DNA of 45,329 nt from CBFGTV01 sp965652145 (lineage in GTDB: Bacteria > Bacillota > Clostridia > Peptostreptococcales > Natronincolaceae): positions 1 through 45,329 of the forward strand of contig CBFGTV010000024.1 in assembly GCA_965652145.1 (NCBI GenBank), written 5' to 3'. Each line of letters starts with the position of its first letter. Position 1 is the first letter of the stretch. Below the pieces are notes generated by a model that was not told the origin of the DNA, ran no database searches, and saw only the letters and a program-made list of their open reading frames with translations. The position numbers and the translations under genes were made by a program. This document shows, in pieces, positions 25,504-33,842 of this stretch.

Positions 25504-25794
25504 TAAATAACCTCCTATTTTTGAATTGTTTTTTCTGAAAAATATTATGTTAGTTACTTAAGGCTTTTAATATCTCTAGTTTTAAACTTAGTGACTTGAA
25601 ATAGGTTTACTATATGAAAGCCTTATAACACTAGGTAACGTGATATTTGCATAGCCTGTCCACTTTATTTCTTTAATTAATTGAGATAAATTAGCAAACA
25701 GCTCATAGTTTAAAAAAATACAGGCCAAGCATAAGATCGCTAACCTTATCTCATCGTGGAGTTATCGACATTCTACTCACATTACCTTGAAATG

Positions 25795-25869
25795 AAAAAA
25801 GCGGCATTTATTATACGGACTAAAATGCTTTATTTGAAATAGCATTTGAATCAATAAAAATGCCGCCTA
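25795..25869 (-). other. Nested inverted repeat, possible small structured RNA or terminator
   Basis: Outer arms GCGGCATTTTTATT and AATAAATGCCGC enclose a second hairpin (AAATGCT/AGCATTT at 25823-25847). On the minus strand the outer stem ends in six U residues. No gene end is close by, so it is either the 3' end of an unannotated transcript or a remnant of a small mobile repeat. Confidence 0.5.
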
Positions 25870-26273
25870 TCTTTTAACTTTCATTGGAACCACATCCTTT
25901 CTACATTTAGTAAGGTTAATAAATTAACTGCCTTCACTTAACAAAATGTTTAAAAAGAGATTTTCCTACACGAATCTTATAAAAGTTATATTTTATTTTG
26001 TATTAATTCGTTGCACAATAATTGTGATATATTTAGTAATTTCCTCAATAGGCATCTTAACTATATTGCAAACTATTTTCTGTGAAGAAATAACAACTTA
26101 CAATTATACCTTATAATACCATGGGATATTTATCCAGTCAACCCTTATATTCACTTTTTTAATATTATCAAATTTTACTTGTGCTCTAGTAGACGAATCC
26201 CGCTAATCTAGTAATGGATGTTCACAGAAATATCATTTTGATTATTTATAGCATTTACCAATGACTAATACTA

Positions 26274-26310
26274 AAAAAGCTACTAAGCAGCATCGCTTAG
26301 TAGCTTTTCA
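26274..26310 (-). terminator. Intrinsic terminator downstream of the 107-residue membrane-protein gene
   Basis: GAAAAGCTACTAAGC and GCTTAGTAGCTTTTTT form a perfect stem with a six-base loop and U tract on the minus strand, about 80 bases after the stop at 26389. Confidence 0.88.
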
Positions 26311-26388
26311 TATCGAAAAGTGTGGTATCAAAAAATTTTTAATTATTATATCATAGTACGGTAATTCTTTGTCCTATCCTATTTGCCG

Positions 26389-26712
26389 TTAACCGTTGGT
26401 AGAAATTTTGTCCTTAAGTCTTTCAACCATAGTCATGATCCTTTCCTTCCATTTGACAGTAAAGGTCTCGACTGTTTCCATCACCATTTCCTGATCGATG
26501 TAATATTCCTGACCAATCAACTGAAAAACATGATAAGGCCCTTCCCGGTAATATCCTAAAACCCCCACCGCATCATATCGGGCCATCATTTCCCGATGGG
26601 CCTCATCAACAGCCACCAGCCCCACTATTAATATCAACATAATCAGTGTAATGGTTAAATATACTCTTTGTCTTCTCTTTTTAATTTGTTTTTTTGCCTC
26701 TACTCGACCCAT
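26389..26712 (-). CDS. Small single-pass membrane protein of unknown function
   Basis: 107 residues: a basic N-terminus (KKQIKKRRQR), one membrane segment (about 18-37, VYLTITLIMLILIVGLVAV), then about 70 residues outside the cytoplasm by the positive-inside rule. The extracytoplasmic part (GVLGYYREGPYHVFQLIGQEYYIDQEMV) is compact and ends in an amphipathic helix. It follows spoIIP by about 60 bases on the same strand, with AAAGGTGATG before the ATG, so it may be cotranscribed with it. Whether it functions in sporulation is unknown. Confidence 0.65.
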   Translation of the reverse strand: MGRVEAKKQIKKRRQRVYLTITLIMLILIVGLVAVDEAHREMMARYDAVGVLGYYREGPYHVFQLIGQEYYIDQEMVMETVETFTVKWKERIMTMVERLKDKISTNG

Positions 26713-26773
26713 TTACATCACCTTTGGTATTGTAAACATTTTAGGCCGGTTTTAGTCAAAACTGATACATTTT

Positions 26774-28033
26774 TTATTCAATGATATATTGCAGCGCCTC
26801 ACCAATGACCTTAGCTAAATAATAGGCTGTTTTTCGTGCTTCTTCTATGGTATTGGCATTACTGCCAACCTCCAGCAAAGCATAATGATCCACCAGGAAT
26901 TGATTGAACCTGCCATAGGGCTTCACCAGGATTTCTTTACTGAAGCCGGGGTATCGTTGATCGCTGACGGTTTTCAATAGCCTTGCAAAGGCTTCTACTT
27001 CATTGCGATTAGGGGTTTCAGAGCCAATGACTGGCTGAAATTTTGTGGTTGTTTCGTTGTTAATGAATGCCTGATTATTACGAATTAAATTGTCTCGATT
27101 GGGAGTGGTTTCCACCTGGTCATAGCCATCCCGGTGAACATCAAATATCACCTTAATTGAAGGATGTTTCTTCAAAATTTCCTGAGCAGTGCTTAGTGAT
27201 CGGCTGTAGGACCCATTGTAGGAGGGATAATCATGATAGGTAGTATCATGAATTACCCGATAGCCCTGGCTTTCCAGCTCCTTTGCCAGGATTTCACCTA
27301 TGGCAATGACGGAATATTCCTTTCTAAGGGTGTGAAAGTTTCCCTCAGAGGCAGGCTGATAGGATTCGGTACCATGGGTATGATAAATCAATATTTGAGG
27401 CTGGTCCTTTTCTAAGGTAACTTTAGCTGGAAGGGCATTATCATCCAGTACCAGGGTTCCATTCTGACTTAAGCTATCGATAATATCATTCTCATCGGGA
27501 ATATAAATTCCTTCTCCTGCCTCTCCCAGATCATCGGGATCTGCATCGGGCAGCTCCTCTTCAGTGTGGTCTTTGCTGATATTGTCCTGGGTGAGATCAA
27601 TTATAGGAGCCTCCGGCCCTTCTTCCTCTAGGGAAACCCCTGCGCTGGCAAGGACCGTTCCCTTATCATAAAGGGCCAGGGCTGGAAACTGGGACTTAAT
27701 AAAGGTGTAGGGATTCCTTAAATCAACAAAGAAAACCTCTTTGACAAAGGATTGATAATAATTTTTTATACTGCCCACCAGACCTTCTAAAGGGCCTTCA
27801 GCCCCTGGGGCTGGAAGCACCTGATGAACTACCCTTTTCAAAAACTGTTGATAGACCTCAGGTTGTCCAAGGATAAGCTGTCTTGTTTCTATTGTTGTCG
27901 TTTCTCGATTACTTGAGGCCAATATATTATGGTTAAATATCATTTTTCCCAGCATTAAAAAGATGGCTAATATTAAAATCATAATGATGACATTTCGATA
28001 ATCATTAAAAACCCTGCGTTTTTTAGTGAACAA
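26774..28033 (-). CDS. spoIIP: Stage II sporulation protein P (SpoIIP), peptidoglycan amidase/endopeptidase
   Basis: SpoIIP degrades septal peptidoglycan with SpoIID and SpoIIM during engulfment. An N-terminal membrane anchor (about residues 18-35) precedes a low-complexity acidic linker (about 140-190) and the C-terminal catalytic domain: ILIYHTHGTESYQPA, VIHDTTYHDYPSYNGSYSRS, VIFDVHRDG and LLEVGSNANTIEEA, which carry the zinc ligands and catalytic Glu. I prefer TTG at 28033, six bases after AAGGCGGGTG; GTG at 28042 is the longer alternative. Its ribosome binding site is inside a hairpin. gpr upstream and lepA downstream (displaced here) are the usual neighbours. Confidence 0.93.
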   Translation of the reverse strand: MFTKKRRVFNDYRNVIIMILILAIFLMLGKMIFNHNILASSNRETTTIETRQLILGQPEVYQQFLKRVVHQVLPAPGAEGPLEGLVGSIKNYYQSFVKEVFFVDLRNPYTFIKSQFPALALYDKGTVLASAGVSLEEEGPEAPIIDLTQDNISKDHTEEELPDADPDDLGEAGEGIYIPDENDIIDSLSQNGTLVLDDNALPAKVTLEKDQPQILIYHTHGTESYQPASEGNFHTLRKEYSVIAIGEILAKELESQGYRVIHDTTYHDYPSYNGSYSRSLSTAQEILKKHPSIKVIFDVHRDGYDQVETTPNRDNLIRNNQAFINNETTTKFQPVIGSETPNRNEVEAFARLLKTVSDQRYPGFSKEILVKPYGRFNQFLVDHYALLEVGSNANTIEEARKTAYYLAKVIGEALQYIIE

Positions 28034-28038
28034 ATTAA

Positions 28039-28083
28039 GCACCCGCCTTCATAAGTTTCTATAGATACATATGAAGGGGGTGC
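28039..28083 (-). promoter_or_regulatory. Hairpin covering the spoIIP ribosome binding site
   Basis: On the minus strand GCACCCCCTTCATA (28083-28070) pairs with TATGAAGGCGGGTGC (28053-28039) with a one-base bulge. The right arm holds the putative Shine-Dalgarno of spoIIP, so translation from a gpr read-through transcript would be blocked. No U tract follows. Confidence 0.55.
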
Positions 28084-28112
28084 CATTTTTATGACAACCG
28101 TTTCTTGATTCT

Positions 28113-29087
28113 TTAATGAATATAACGATTAACATCCTTTAAATCGATGCCGGGATGCAGGGCGATATTCAAAGCATTGGCAATAATCTGAGACAGGTTT
28201 GTAATCACCTCGTCAATATCCTTGGGAGTTACCATGACATTGGCATTATAGGGCTCTAAAATTTCCCTGATTAGAGAATACTTTTCTTCTCCCTTCAGAC
28301 CCTTCAACATTTGATAAAAATCGCTTCCCTTGCTGGCCTGACGAGTAAAGGCCTCTATGACCATATCAATTGTATCACTGGTCAGGGTGGCCGCATCAAC
28401 TACAGTGGGTACCCCAATGGCAATCACCGGTACACCCAGGGTTTCTTGATCAAGGGCCTTTCGCTTGCTGCCAATTCCTGAACCTGGACTAATGCCAGTA
28501 TTGGAAATCTGAATCGTGGTATTGACCCGTTCCATCTTTCTAGAAGCCAGGGCATCCACCGCCACCACCAGATCAGGCTTAATTTTTTCCACAATCCCCT
28601 GAATGGTTTCACTGGTTTCCACCCCGGTTGTCCCCATTACACCGGGAGAAATGGCACTGACTTCTGCCAAATCCTGATCACTCTTCTTATTATACATTTG
28701 AAAAAGATGCCTGGTCACATAAACCTTAGAAACCACCTTTGGGCCGAGGGCATCGGGGGTTACATTCCAGTTTCCTAGGCCCACAATCAAGGCCCGAAGC
28801 TGTTTACGATTTCCTGCCAGGGCTTTAATTTCCCTGGCCAACACCTGGCTGACCTCGTCCTTTAAATCAGCATCAGATCTCCTTAAGCCCATACACTCCA
28901 ATGTCACATAGCTCCCCTTTGGCTTTCCCATTACTTGGGCAGCTTCATCATTTAATACTTCAACCCTGGTAATTTTAATGTCCTTTAGCTCCTCCTGCTG
29001 TACCGATACACCTGAAATTTCCTGCTGCTTATTCTCTTGATATAGCTCTCTGGCCTCCATGGCCAGGTCTGTTCTAACTTGAAACAT
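28113..29087 (-). CDS. gpr: Germination protease GPR
   Basis: GPR degrades small acid-soluble spore proteins when spores germinate. The 324-residue sequence has RTDLAMEA near the N-terminus, LIVGLGNWNVTPDALGPKVV, the PGVMGTTGVETSE block, VVAVDALASRKMERVNTTIQI with the Asp proposed to be catalytic, and TGISPGSGIGSKRK. ATG 29087 is six bases after GAGGGTG. With this start only four residues precede RTDLA, so the activation propeptide known from Bacillus (about 15 residues) is nearly absent. It lies opposite rpsT and upstream of spoIIP, the standard order. Confidence 0.95.
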   Translation of the reverse strand: MFQVRTDLAMEARELYQENKQQEISGVSVQQEELKDIKITRVEVLNDEAAQVMGKPKGSYVTLECMGLRRSDADLKDEVSQVLAREIKALAGNRKQLRALIVGLGNWNVTPDALGPKVVSKVYVTRHLFQMYNKKSDQDLAEVSAISPGVMGTTGVETSETIQGIVEKIKPDLVVAVDALASRKMERVNTTIQISNTGISPGSGIGSKRKALDQETLGVPVIAIGVPTVVDAATLTSDTIDMVIEAFTRQASKGSDFYQMLKGLKGEEKYSLIREILEPYNANVMVTPKDIDEVITNLSQIIANALNIALHPGIDLKDVNRYIH

Positions 29088-29275
29088 ACCTTTCACCCTC
29101 TTTAATATGTATTTACTTTATTATGGGACAATTGACCCAAAAATATTTAGCTTGATTGGGGGTTATATTTATTTTTTTCTATTTTGGTATACTGAAAGTA
29201 AATAATGGTTATAACAGAAACTAAGAATGAAAATAAGCTTGACATTTTAATATTGTACAAAAAGAATATTTTTTA

Positions 29276-29304
29276 TTGCAATTTAGTGCTATTTCTGATA
29301 AAAT
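29276..29304 (+). promoter_or_regulatory. Sigma-A promoter of rpsT
   Basis: TTGCAA and TAAAAT are separated by 17 bases and end 35 bases before the TTG start. A second possible -35 (TTGACA near 29239) has no good partner. Confidence 0.7.
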
Positions 29305-29339
29305 TACTGTGTTAGTGACCACGTAAGGGGGTGAACAGA

Positions 29340-29603
29340 TTGGCAAATATCAAATCAGCTAAAAAGAGAATTAAAGTCATCGCTAAGAAAACGGCAAGAA
29401 ACAGAATGGTGAAGTCTCAACTTAAGACTGCAATCAAAAGGTTTGAAGAAGCGATTTCAGGCGGTAATTTTGATGAAGCAAAGGCTAAATTAAGATTTGT
29501 TGAGAAGAAGTTACACCAAGCTGCTGCTAAGGGTGTAGTTCATAAGGCTAAGGCATCTAGAAAAGTATCTAGATTAGCTAAAAGACTTAACAAAGCAATC
29601 TAA
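29340..29603 (+). CDS. rpsT: 30S ribosomal protein S20
   Basis: 87 residues, very basic and helical, beginning MANIKSAKKRIKVIAKKTARN as in bS20, with the conserved C-terminal block AAAKGVVHKAKASRKVSRLAKRLN. The start is TTG at 29340: AAGGGGGTG ends six bases upstream, and only this start gives the family N-terminus; the GTG at 29331 is part of the ribosome binding site. It is the only plus-strand gene in this stretch, with its own promoter and terminator, as in other Firmicutes where rpsT lies between holA and gpr. Confidence 0.97.
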   Translation: MANIKSAKKRIKVIAKKTARNRMVKSQLKTAIKRFEEAISGGNFDEAKAKLRFVEKKLHQAAAKGVVHKAKASRKVSRLAKRLNKAI

Positions 29604-29649
29604 TTTTCCTACTTAAAACCGTGTCTTAGTGAATCAAATAAAATGAAAC

Positions 29650-29680
29650 AAGCGTACAAACAGTACGCTTTTTTGCTTTT
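29650..29680 (+). terminator. Intrinsic terminator of rpsT
   Basis: AAGCGTAC and GTACGCTT pair around five bases and run into TTTTTTGCTTTTTT, 46 bases after the rpsT stop. Confidence 0.93.
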
Positions 29681-29691
29681 TTGATATGCCT

Positions 29692-30726
29692 TTAGCGGCA
29701 CATCTCAGTTAAAAGTAATTCCATTGCTACTCGGTCATTGATTTTTCCTGATTTTATACGATAGTCCATTTCCAGAAACAGATTTAACAGCTCCCTAAGC
29801 CTTTTAATCGTATAATTTTTGCTCTGGGCTGCGCACTTGGAGGCAGTATAGGGGTGTATTCCAATTTTAGCAGCAACCATCTTGGGGGAGTATCCCTCGT
29901 CTAAAAGCAGTTTAGTGGCTAAAATATGTTTAATCTGATTACTTAAGGTACTCATCAGCCGAATTAACACTTCGCCCTCGGCCAATAGATCATCGAGTCT
30001 GGTCATAGCCTCTGAAAGATTTTTTTTACCCAGGGAATCCAGCAGCTTAAAGATATCGTTTTGAAACTTAAATATTGAAATTTGGTCAATATGAGCTGCC
30101 TCAATTTTATCTGCCGTACCCATGAAGGCAATAATCTTTTTGATTTCATTGGTAATATCCATTAAGGTTTGACTGGCATTCTTACCAAAGTAGTCTAATT
30201 GACTGATAAAGTAGCTTAGCTCCCGGGGTTCAATTTTCTTTCCTTGAAGCTTTACAAAATCCAAAATCCACTTATTTAATTCTGCCTCCTTTAATCGGTC
30301 GAGCTTAATAAGGTAACCTGCCTTTCCCAGGGCCTTTACCAGCTTTTTTCGATTGTCGATAGCTGAATGGCCATAAAAAACCAGGCAGGTTGAATCAGGT
30401 ATTTTTGAAAAATAGGCAGCCAATTGTTCCTCCTCGGTCTCTGACAATACCCGTTTCTTTCCTTGAAAGGCATCAAAATCTTTAATGATGATTAATTTTC
30501 TCTCGGCCATAAAGGGCAGGGTTTCACAAGCATCAATTAATTTCTCCAGGGTTAAGTCCTTTCCGTCCAGTTGAAAGAAATTTAAGCTTTCAAACTCTCT
30601 GGCGATCAAGGCATTTTTAATCTTCTCCACAATTTCTTCTATTAAATACTGTTCTTCTCCGTACAACAGATAAAGTTTGTCAATTTGTTTGGCTTCTATG
30701 GCCTGTAATAGCTGTTGATAGCTCAT
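29692..30726 (-). CDS. holA: DNA polymerase III delta subunit
   Basis: The delta subunit opens the sliding clamp during loading. The 344 residues start with QLLQAIEAKQIDKLYLLYGEEQYLIEE, the typical HolA opening, followed by LPFMAERKLIIIKDFDAFQ, LVFYGHSAIDNRKKLVKAL and a C-terminal helical domain (LLDSLGKKNLSEAMTRLDDLLAEG, IKHILATKLLLDEGYSP). B. subtilis calls it yqeN. Its start lies 47 bases inside comEC, with GAGGAG ten bases upstream, so the two genes are translated from one message. Convergent with rpsT. Confidence 0.95.
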   Translation of the reverse strand: MSYQQLLQAIEAKQIDKLYLLYGEEQYLIEEIVEKIKNALIAREFESLNFFQLDGKDLTLEKLIDACETLPFMAERKLIIIKDFDAFQGKKRVLSETEEEQLAAYFSKIPDSTCLVFYGHSAIDNRKKLVKALGKAGYLIKLDRLKEAELNKWILDFVKLQGKKIEPRELSYFISQLDYFGKNASQTLMDITNEIKKIIAFMGTADKIEAAHIDQISIFKFQNDIFKLLDSLGKKNLSEAMTRLDDLLAEGEVLIRLMSTLSNQIKHILATKLLLDEGYSPKMVAAKIGIHPYTASKCAAQSKNYTIKRLRELLNLFLEMDYRIKSGKINDRVAMELLLTEMCR

Positions 30727-32218
30727 TGTTTTGCAACTCCTCTTTCCATCCGTATCCTCTGGATTGGGGTAAGATAATATAGATAACTGCTAAAATCAAA
30801 TAATATAATACCAGGTAAACAATAGAAATCTCCTCAATAGTAATACTGCTAAACCTTAAACTTCCCAACCATTGAACCATACCATTGATGTAGGTCAAAA
30901 GCAGGTGAATTAACCGGTTCACCCACAATCCCAGGGGCTTAACCAAAATACCTAGGGTAACAGAGCCCAGGGCTAGGGTCAAGATCAGCCCTAAAAGCGG
31001 TACAATCAGTAAATTGGCCAAAGGAGATATGATCGATATTTGTTGAAAATGATACAATATAATTGGTACAGTACCCAGCTGGGCAGCCAGGGTAACCGCC
31101 ATTAAGCCCCCGATGGCCTTGGGCAGCCCCTTTAAGGCCTTTGCCATAATGGGATAAAACAATAGAATACTCAGGGTCGCTCCAAAGGAAAGCTGGAAGG
31201 AAACCGTACCGAGGGCATAGGGGTTTGAAACAACTGAAATAAAACCGATCAGCATAAGGCTATTGACGGAATCATATCTTCTATGCAAAAAATAGGCCAT
31301 GACATAGAGCATATACATCATTCCTGCCCTTACAATGGAAATGGGTAGACCAACCATAAATCCATAAAATGTAATCAATATCAGGGTAATCAAAAGCCTT
31401 GGATTTCTACCTATCGAAAGAAAGGTCAACAGCCTCTCTAATATCATCACCAATATGCCTATATGCAGCCCCGAAACTGCTATAATATGGGCCGTTCCAC
31501 TTTTGGAAAAATTCGACAACATTGCTTCGTCTAAGTATCCTTGGTTTCCAAGCAAAATACTTTTCAATAAATTACCCTGGGCCTCCCCCAGGCTAATGGT
31601 GATGTAATCTTCAATACTAGAACGTATTCTACCGCTGAACAATTTCAAAGAAGACCTTGAAGGCAGCTCTGCTTTTAATTGATCAGGTGATGAAATTCTA
31701 ATAATATGGAATATCCCCCTACTTCGTAAATAAGCATCATAGCCGGTAAAGGGCCCCTCGGTCAATGTCGAAACCAGCCTCACGCCTCGGCCTTCCAATA
31801 AGTATCCAGGTTTAAGGTCTTGAATGGGTACAGATTTAGGTATTTGCAGCTTAGAGCGCTGGTTAACCCCGTATTCTCGACCATCCTTTTGGACCTTTAA
31901 AATCTTTACATCGGCTTCCCAATACCAGTTTCTTTCCCTGGGGGATGAAAGAACCCTCATCGTCATCCTGGAATAGGGTTGATCGGAAGGGGGCAGCCTG
32001 CTGGGGATTTGATCAACATATTGCTGTACGGCGATACCTAATATCAGAGTAATGAAGGCAATTCCAATCCACTTACCTTCTTGAATAAGAAGGGTCAATA
32101 GGCTAAGGATTCCATATAAAATCAATAGCTTAAAGGGGCTGATGGAAAGATCAAGAAATCTTTGAAGGATCATCCCTAAAACAAGAAAAATAAACAATAT
32201 TACAAAGGGTCTTTTCAT
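30680..32218 (-). CDS. comEC: ComEC/Rec2-family competence protein lacking the metallo-beta-lactamase domain
   Basis: 512 residues. Three N-terminal membrane segments (about 1-65), an OB-fold-like extracellular domain (about 75-190, YSRMTMRVLSSPRERNWYWEADV) and the Competence domain with its many helices (AHIIAVSGLHIGILVMILERLL, VRAGMMYMLYVMAYFLHRRYDSVNSL) are intact. ComEC forms the channel that brings single-stranded DNA into the cell. The protein stops right after the last helices, where other family members have about 250 more residues of MBL domain; holA begins there in another frame, so no remnant is left. A separate MBL lipoprotein at 37620 may fill the gap. Confidence 0.92.
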   Translation of the reverse strand: MKRPFVILFIFLVLGMILQRFLDLSISPFKLLILYGILSLLTLLIQEGKWIGIAFITLILGIAVQQYVDQIPSRLPPSDQPYSRMTMRVLSSPRERNWYWEADVKILKVQKDGREYGVNQRSKLQIPKSVPIQDLKPGYLLEGRGVRLVSTLTEGPFTGYDAYLRSRGIFHIIRISSPDQLKAELPSRSSLKLFSGRIRSSIEDYITISLGEAQGNLLKSILLGNQGYLDEAMLSNFSKSGTAHIIAVSGLHIGILVMILERLLTFLSIGRNPRLLITLILITFYGFMVGLPISIVRAGMMYMLYVMAYFLHRRYDSVNSLMLIGFISVVSNPYALGTVSFQLSFGATLSILLFYPIMAKALKGLPKAIGGLMAVTLAAQLGTVPIILYHFQQISIISPLANLLIVPLLGLILTLALGSVTLGILVKPLGLWVNRLIHLLLTYINGMVQWLGSLRFSSITIEEISIVYLVLYYLILAVIYIILPQSRGYGWKEELQNNELSTAITGHRSQTN

Positions 32219-32259
32219 GACAAATCCCCTCCTTTTTGTTTATTTTTCGATACGATCTA

Positions 32260-33378
32260 TTAAACTCCTTTATTTTCCACCTTCTTTTTTCCTTCATTAA
32301 GAAGGCTGCTGGAAATAGCTGTAATCGGTATGGTTAGGATTAACCCAATGGTCCCGGCAAAAGCTCTAATAATTTCTGAAGCAATAATATCTAGATTGAT
32401 TATTTTTAGTAAACTGGTTTCATAGGCCATAAACACCAATAGCAGCGGTATGGTACTGCCGGTATAGGCCAGAATCAAGGTGTTTGACATGGTTCCCATC
32501 ATATCTCGTCCCACGTTCATTCCCGAAAGGAATAAGTCCTTGGTTTTAATCAATGGGTTAGCCCGCTTTACCTCTTCCATAGCGGAGGCAATGGAAATAC
32601 CCACATCCATAACAGCCCCCAGGGAGCCCAGCATAATTCCTGAAAACAGTAGCCCCCTAAAGTCAAAATCGATTCCCTGGGGAATAAACATCAGCATTCC
32701 CACTTCCTCACCCGAAAGCCCCGTCAGTTTAACCTTGGAGCCCACATAGAAGGTAATAAATCCCGCTGCCAAAATACCTCCCAGAATTCCCAGTATTGCA
32801 GCAATGCTTTTATTATTAATTCCTGAAATCAATAAAATGGTTATAACTGTTGTCAAAAGGGCTACAATAATGGTTAATAGTATGGGACTATACCCTTTTA
32901 GCATACCAGGCAGTAATACCTTCACGATTAACACAATGGTTAAGGTTAAGGAGATCAAGGTTTTAAGGCCTGCCTTTCTGCCTATCAATAGCAATAAAGC
33001 GACAAATATTGCCACTACAACATATACGTAAGTATCACGGACATATTCCGTTATATGTATTTCATAGGTTGTTTCTCCTGCTTCAATGTACTCATCTATT
33101 ATTAGCAAAACCTTGTCTCCGGCCTTTACTGGTATGTCATAGGCATAGCTGTCTGTCAAGGTATGTTCAATGGTTACAACCTCTCCCTTAAATTCACCTG
33201 AAAGGATTTTTAAGGTAACTTGATAGGTTTCTAAAAAGCTCTGATCTTCCTGGGGTGTGGCCTCTACCTTCAAGACTTTCCCACGCTCCACATAGCTTTC
33301 CATATCTTCCGATGCATTGACAGCACCAATGTTCAGCAACACTGACAAAGTAAGAATTAATACAATCAGTTTTTTCAT
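32260..33378 (-). CDS. YibE/F-family membrane protein
   Basis: 372 residues. A signal peptide (1-22) leads to an extracellular beta domain (about 25-110, VERGKVLKVEATPQED), then about seven hydrophobic segments with GLKTLISLTLTIVLIVKVLLPG, ISGINNKSIAAILGILGG, SGIMLGSLGAVMDVGISIASAMEEV and SGMNVGRDMMGTMSNTLILAYTG. These match the YibE/F family, whose function is unknown though often guessed to be transport. GGGGGGATCC precedes the ATG. It precedes comEC by 41 bases on the same strand. Confidence 0.88.
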   Translation of the reverse strand: MKKLIVLILTLSVLLNIGAVNASEDMESYVERGKVLKVEATPQEDQSFLETYQVTLKILSGEFKGEVVTIEHTLTDSYAYDIPVKAGDKVLLIIDEYIEAGETTYEIHITEYVRDTYVYVVVAIFVALLLLIGRKAGLKTLISLTLTIVLIVKVLLPGMLKGYSPILLTIIVALLTTVITILLISGINNKSIAAILGILGGILAAGFITFYVGSKVKLTGLSGEEVGMLMFIPQGIDFDFRGLLFSGIMLGSLGAVMDVGISIASAMEEVKRANPLIKTKDLFLSGMNVGRDMMGTMSNTLILAYTGSTIPLLLVFMAYETSLLKIINLDIIASEIIRAFAGTIGLILTIPITAISSSLLNEGKKKVENKGV

Positions 33379-33437
33379 TGGGATCCCCCCTTCTACTGTT
33401 GCTATTATAACCGAAGGAATTGTTTACGTCAATGGTG

Positions 33438-33467
33438 AGAAAAGGAGCCTAAATATGGCTCCTTCTT
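33438..33467 (-). terminator. Intrinsic terminator after the 94-residue gene
   Basis: AAGGAGCC and GGCTCCTT pair around seven bases, followed by TTCTC on the minus strand, starting about 12 bases after the stop at 33480. It separates the small gene from the YibE/F gene. Confidence 0.78.
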
Positions 33468-33479
33468 TACAGTTACTTT

Positions 33480-33764
33480 TTAATGAAGATGATGGGGCGT
33501 TGGCCGAGGATCAGTATGATCATTTCCCTCATAGGTTAACAGTGTACTGATGCTAATCATGTGATTTTGCTTATCATGGTTAATTTCAATATTCTGAGGT
33601 CTTCCATCATCCTGATAGTAGTTTAAAAATACGTCTACAATATGGCTTGCGGCATCCTCATTCACATCTTCGTAAATTTGCAAATATTCCTTTTCTGGAA
33701 TTTCCAAGGTTACATGATAGCCTGCTTCCTTTTTTATTCGCCTTTCCTGTATACCATTTATCAA
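33480..33764 (-). CDS. Small cytoplasmic protein of unknown function
   Basis: 94 residues, no signal or membrane segment. The core alternates strands and helices (GYHVTLEIPEKEYLQIYEDV, ASHIVDVFLNYY, HMISISTLLTY) like a small alpha/beta fold, and the tail is Pro/His-rich (PRPTPHHLH), which could bind metal. TTG is the likely start, six bases after AAAGGTGGG. It lies between the YhfI-like hydrolase gene and the YibE/F gene on the same strand, with a terminator behind it. No family recognised. Confidence 0.62.
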   Translation of the reverse strand: MINGIQERRIKKEAGYHVTLEIPEKEYLQIYEDVNEDAASHIVDVFLNYYQDDGRPQNIEINHDKQNHMISISTLLTYEGNDHTDPRPTPHHLH

Positions 33765-33842
33765 GCTAAACCCACCTTTCTCAGCATGCCAGCTTCTTAG
33801 TTAGTATTGCCAGAAGCAGCCTAAATTATCTGCCGAGCATCA

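Larger units (their letters stand above)
25504..26388. other. 885-base region without a recognised gene
   Basis: Very AT-rich. It contains the nested inverted repeat at 25795-25869 and the terminator at 26274-26310, plus presumably the promoter of the Cys-rich protein gene. A 57-codon open frame on the minus strand (25588-25761) lacks a start codon and ribosome binding site. Confidence 0.6.

Noticed and set aside
25588..25761. 57-codon minus-strand open frame with protein-like composition
   Set aside because: No start codon with a ribosome binding site and stops at both ends; it could be a decayed fragment, but nothing identifies a parent gene.
30680..30726. Frameshift as the cause of the missing ComEC MBL domain
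   Set aside because: The sequence after the stop codon is fully used by holA, with no MBL motifs in any frame, so the domain is absent rather than frameshifted.
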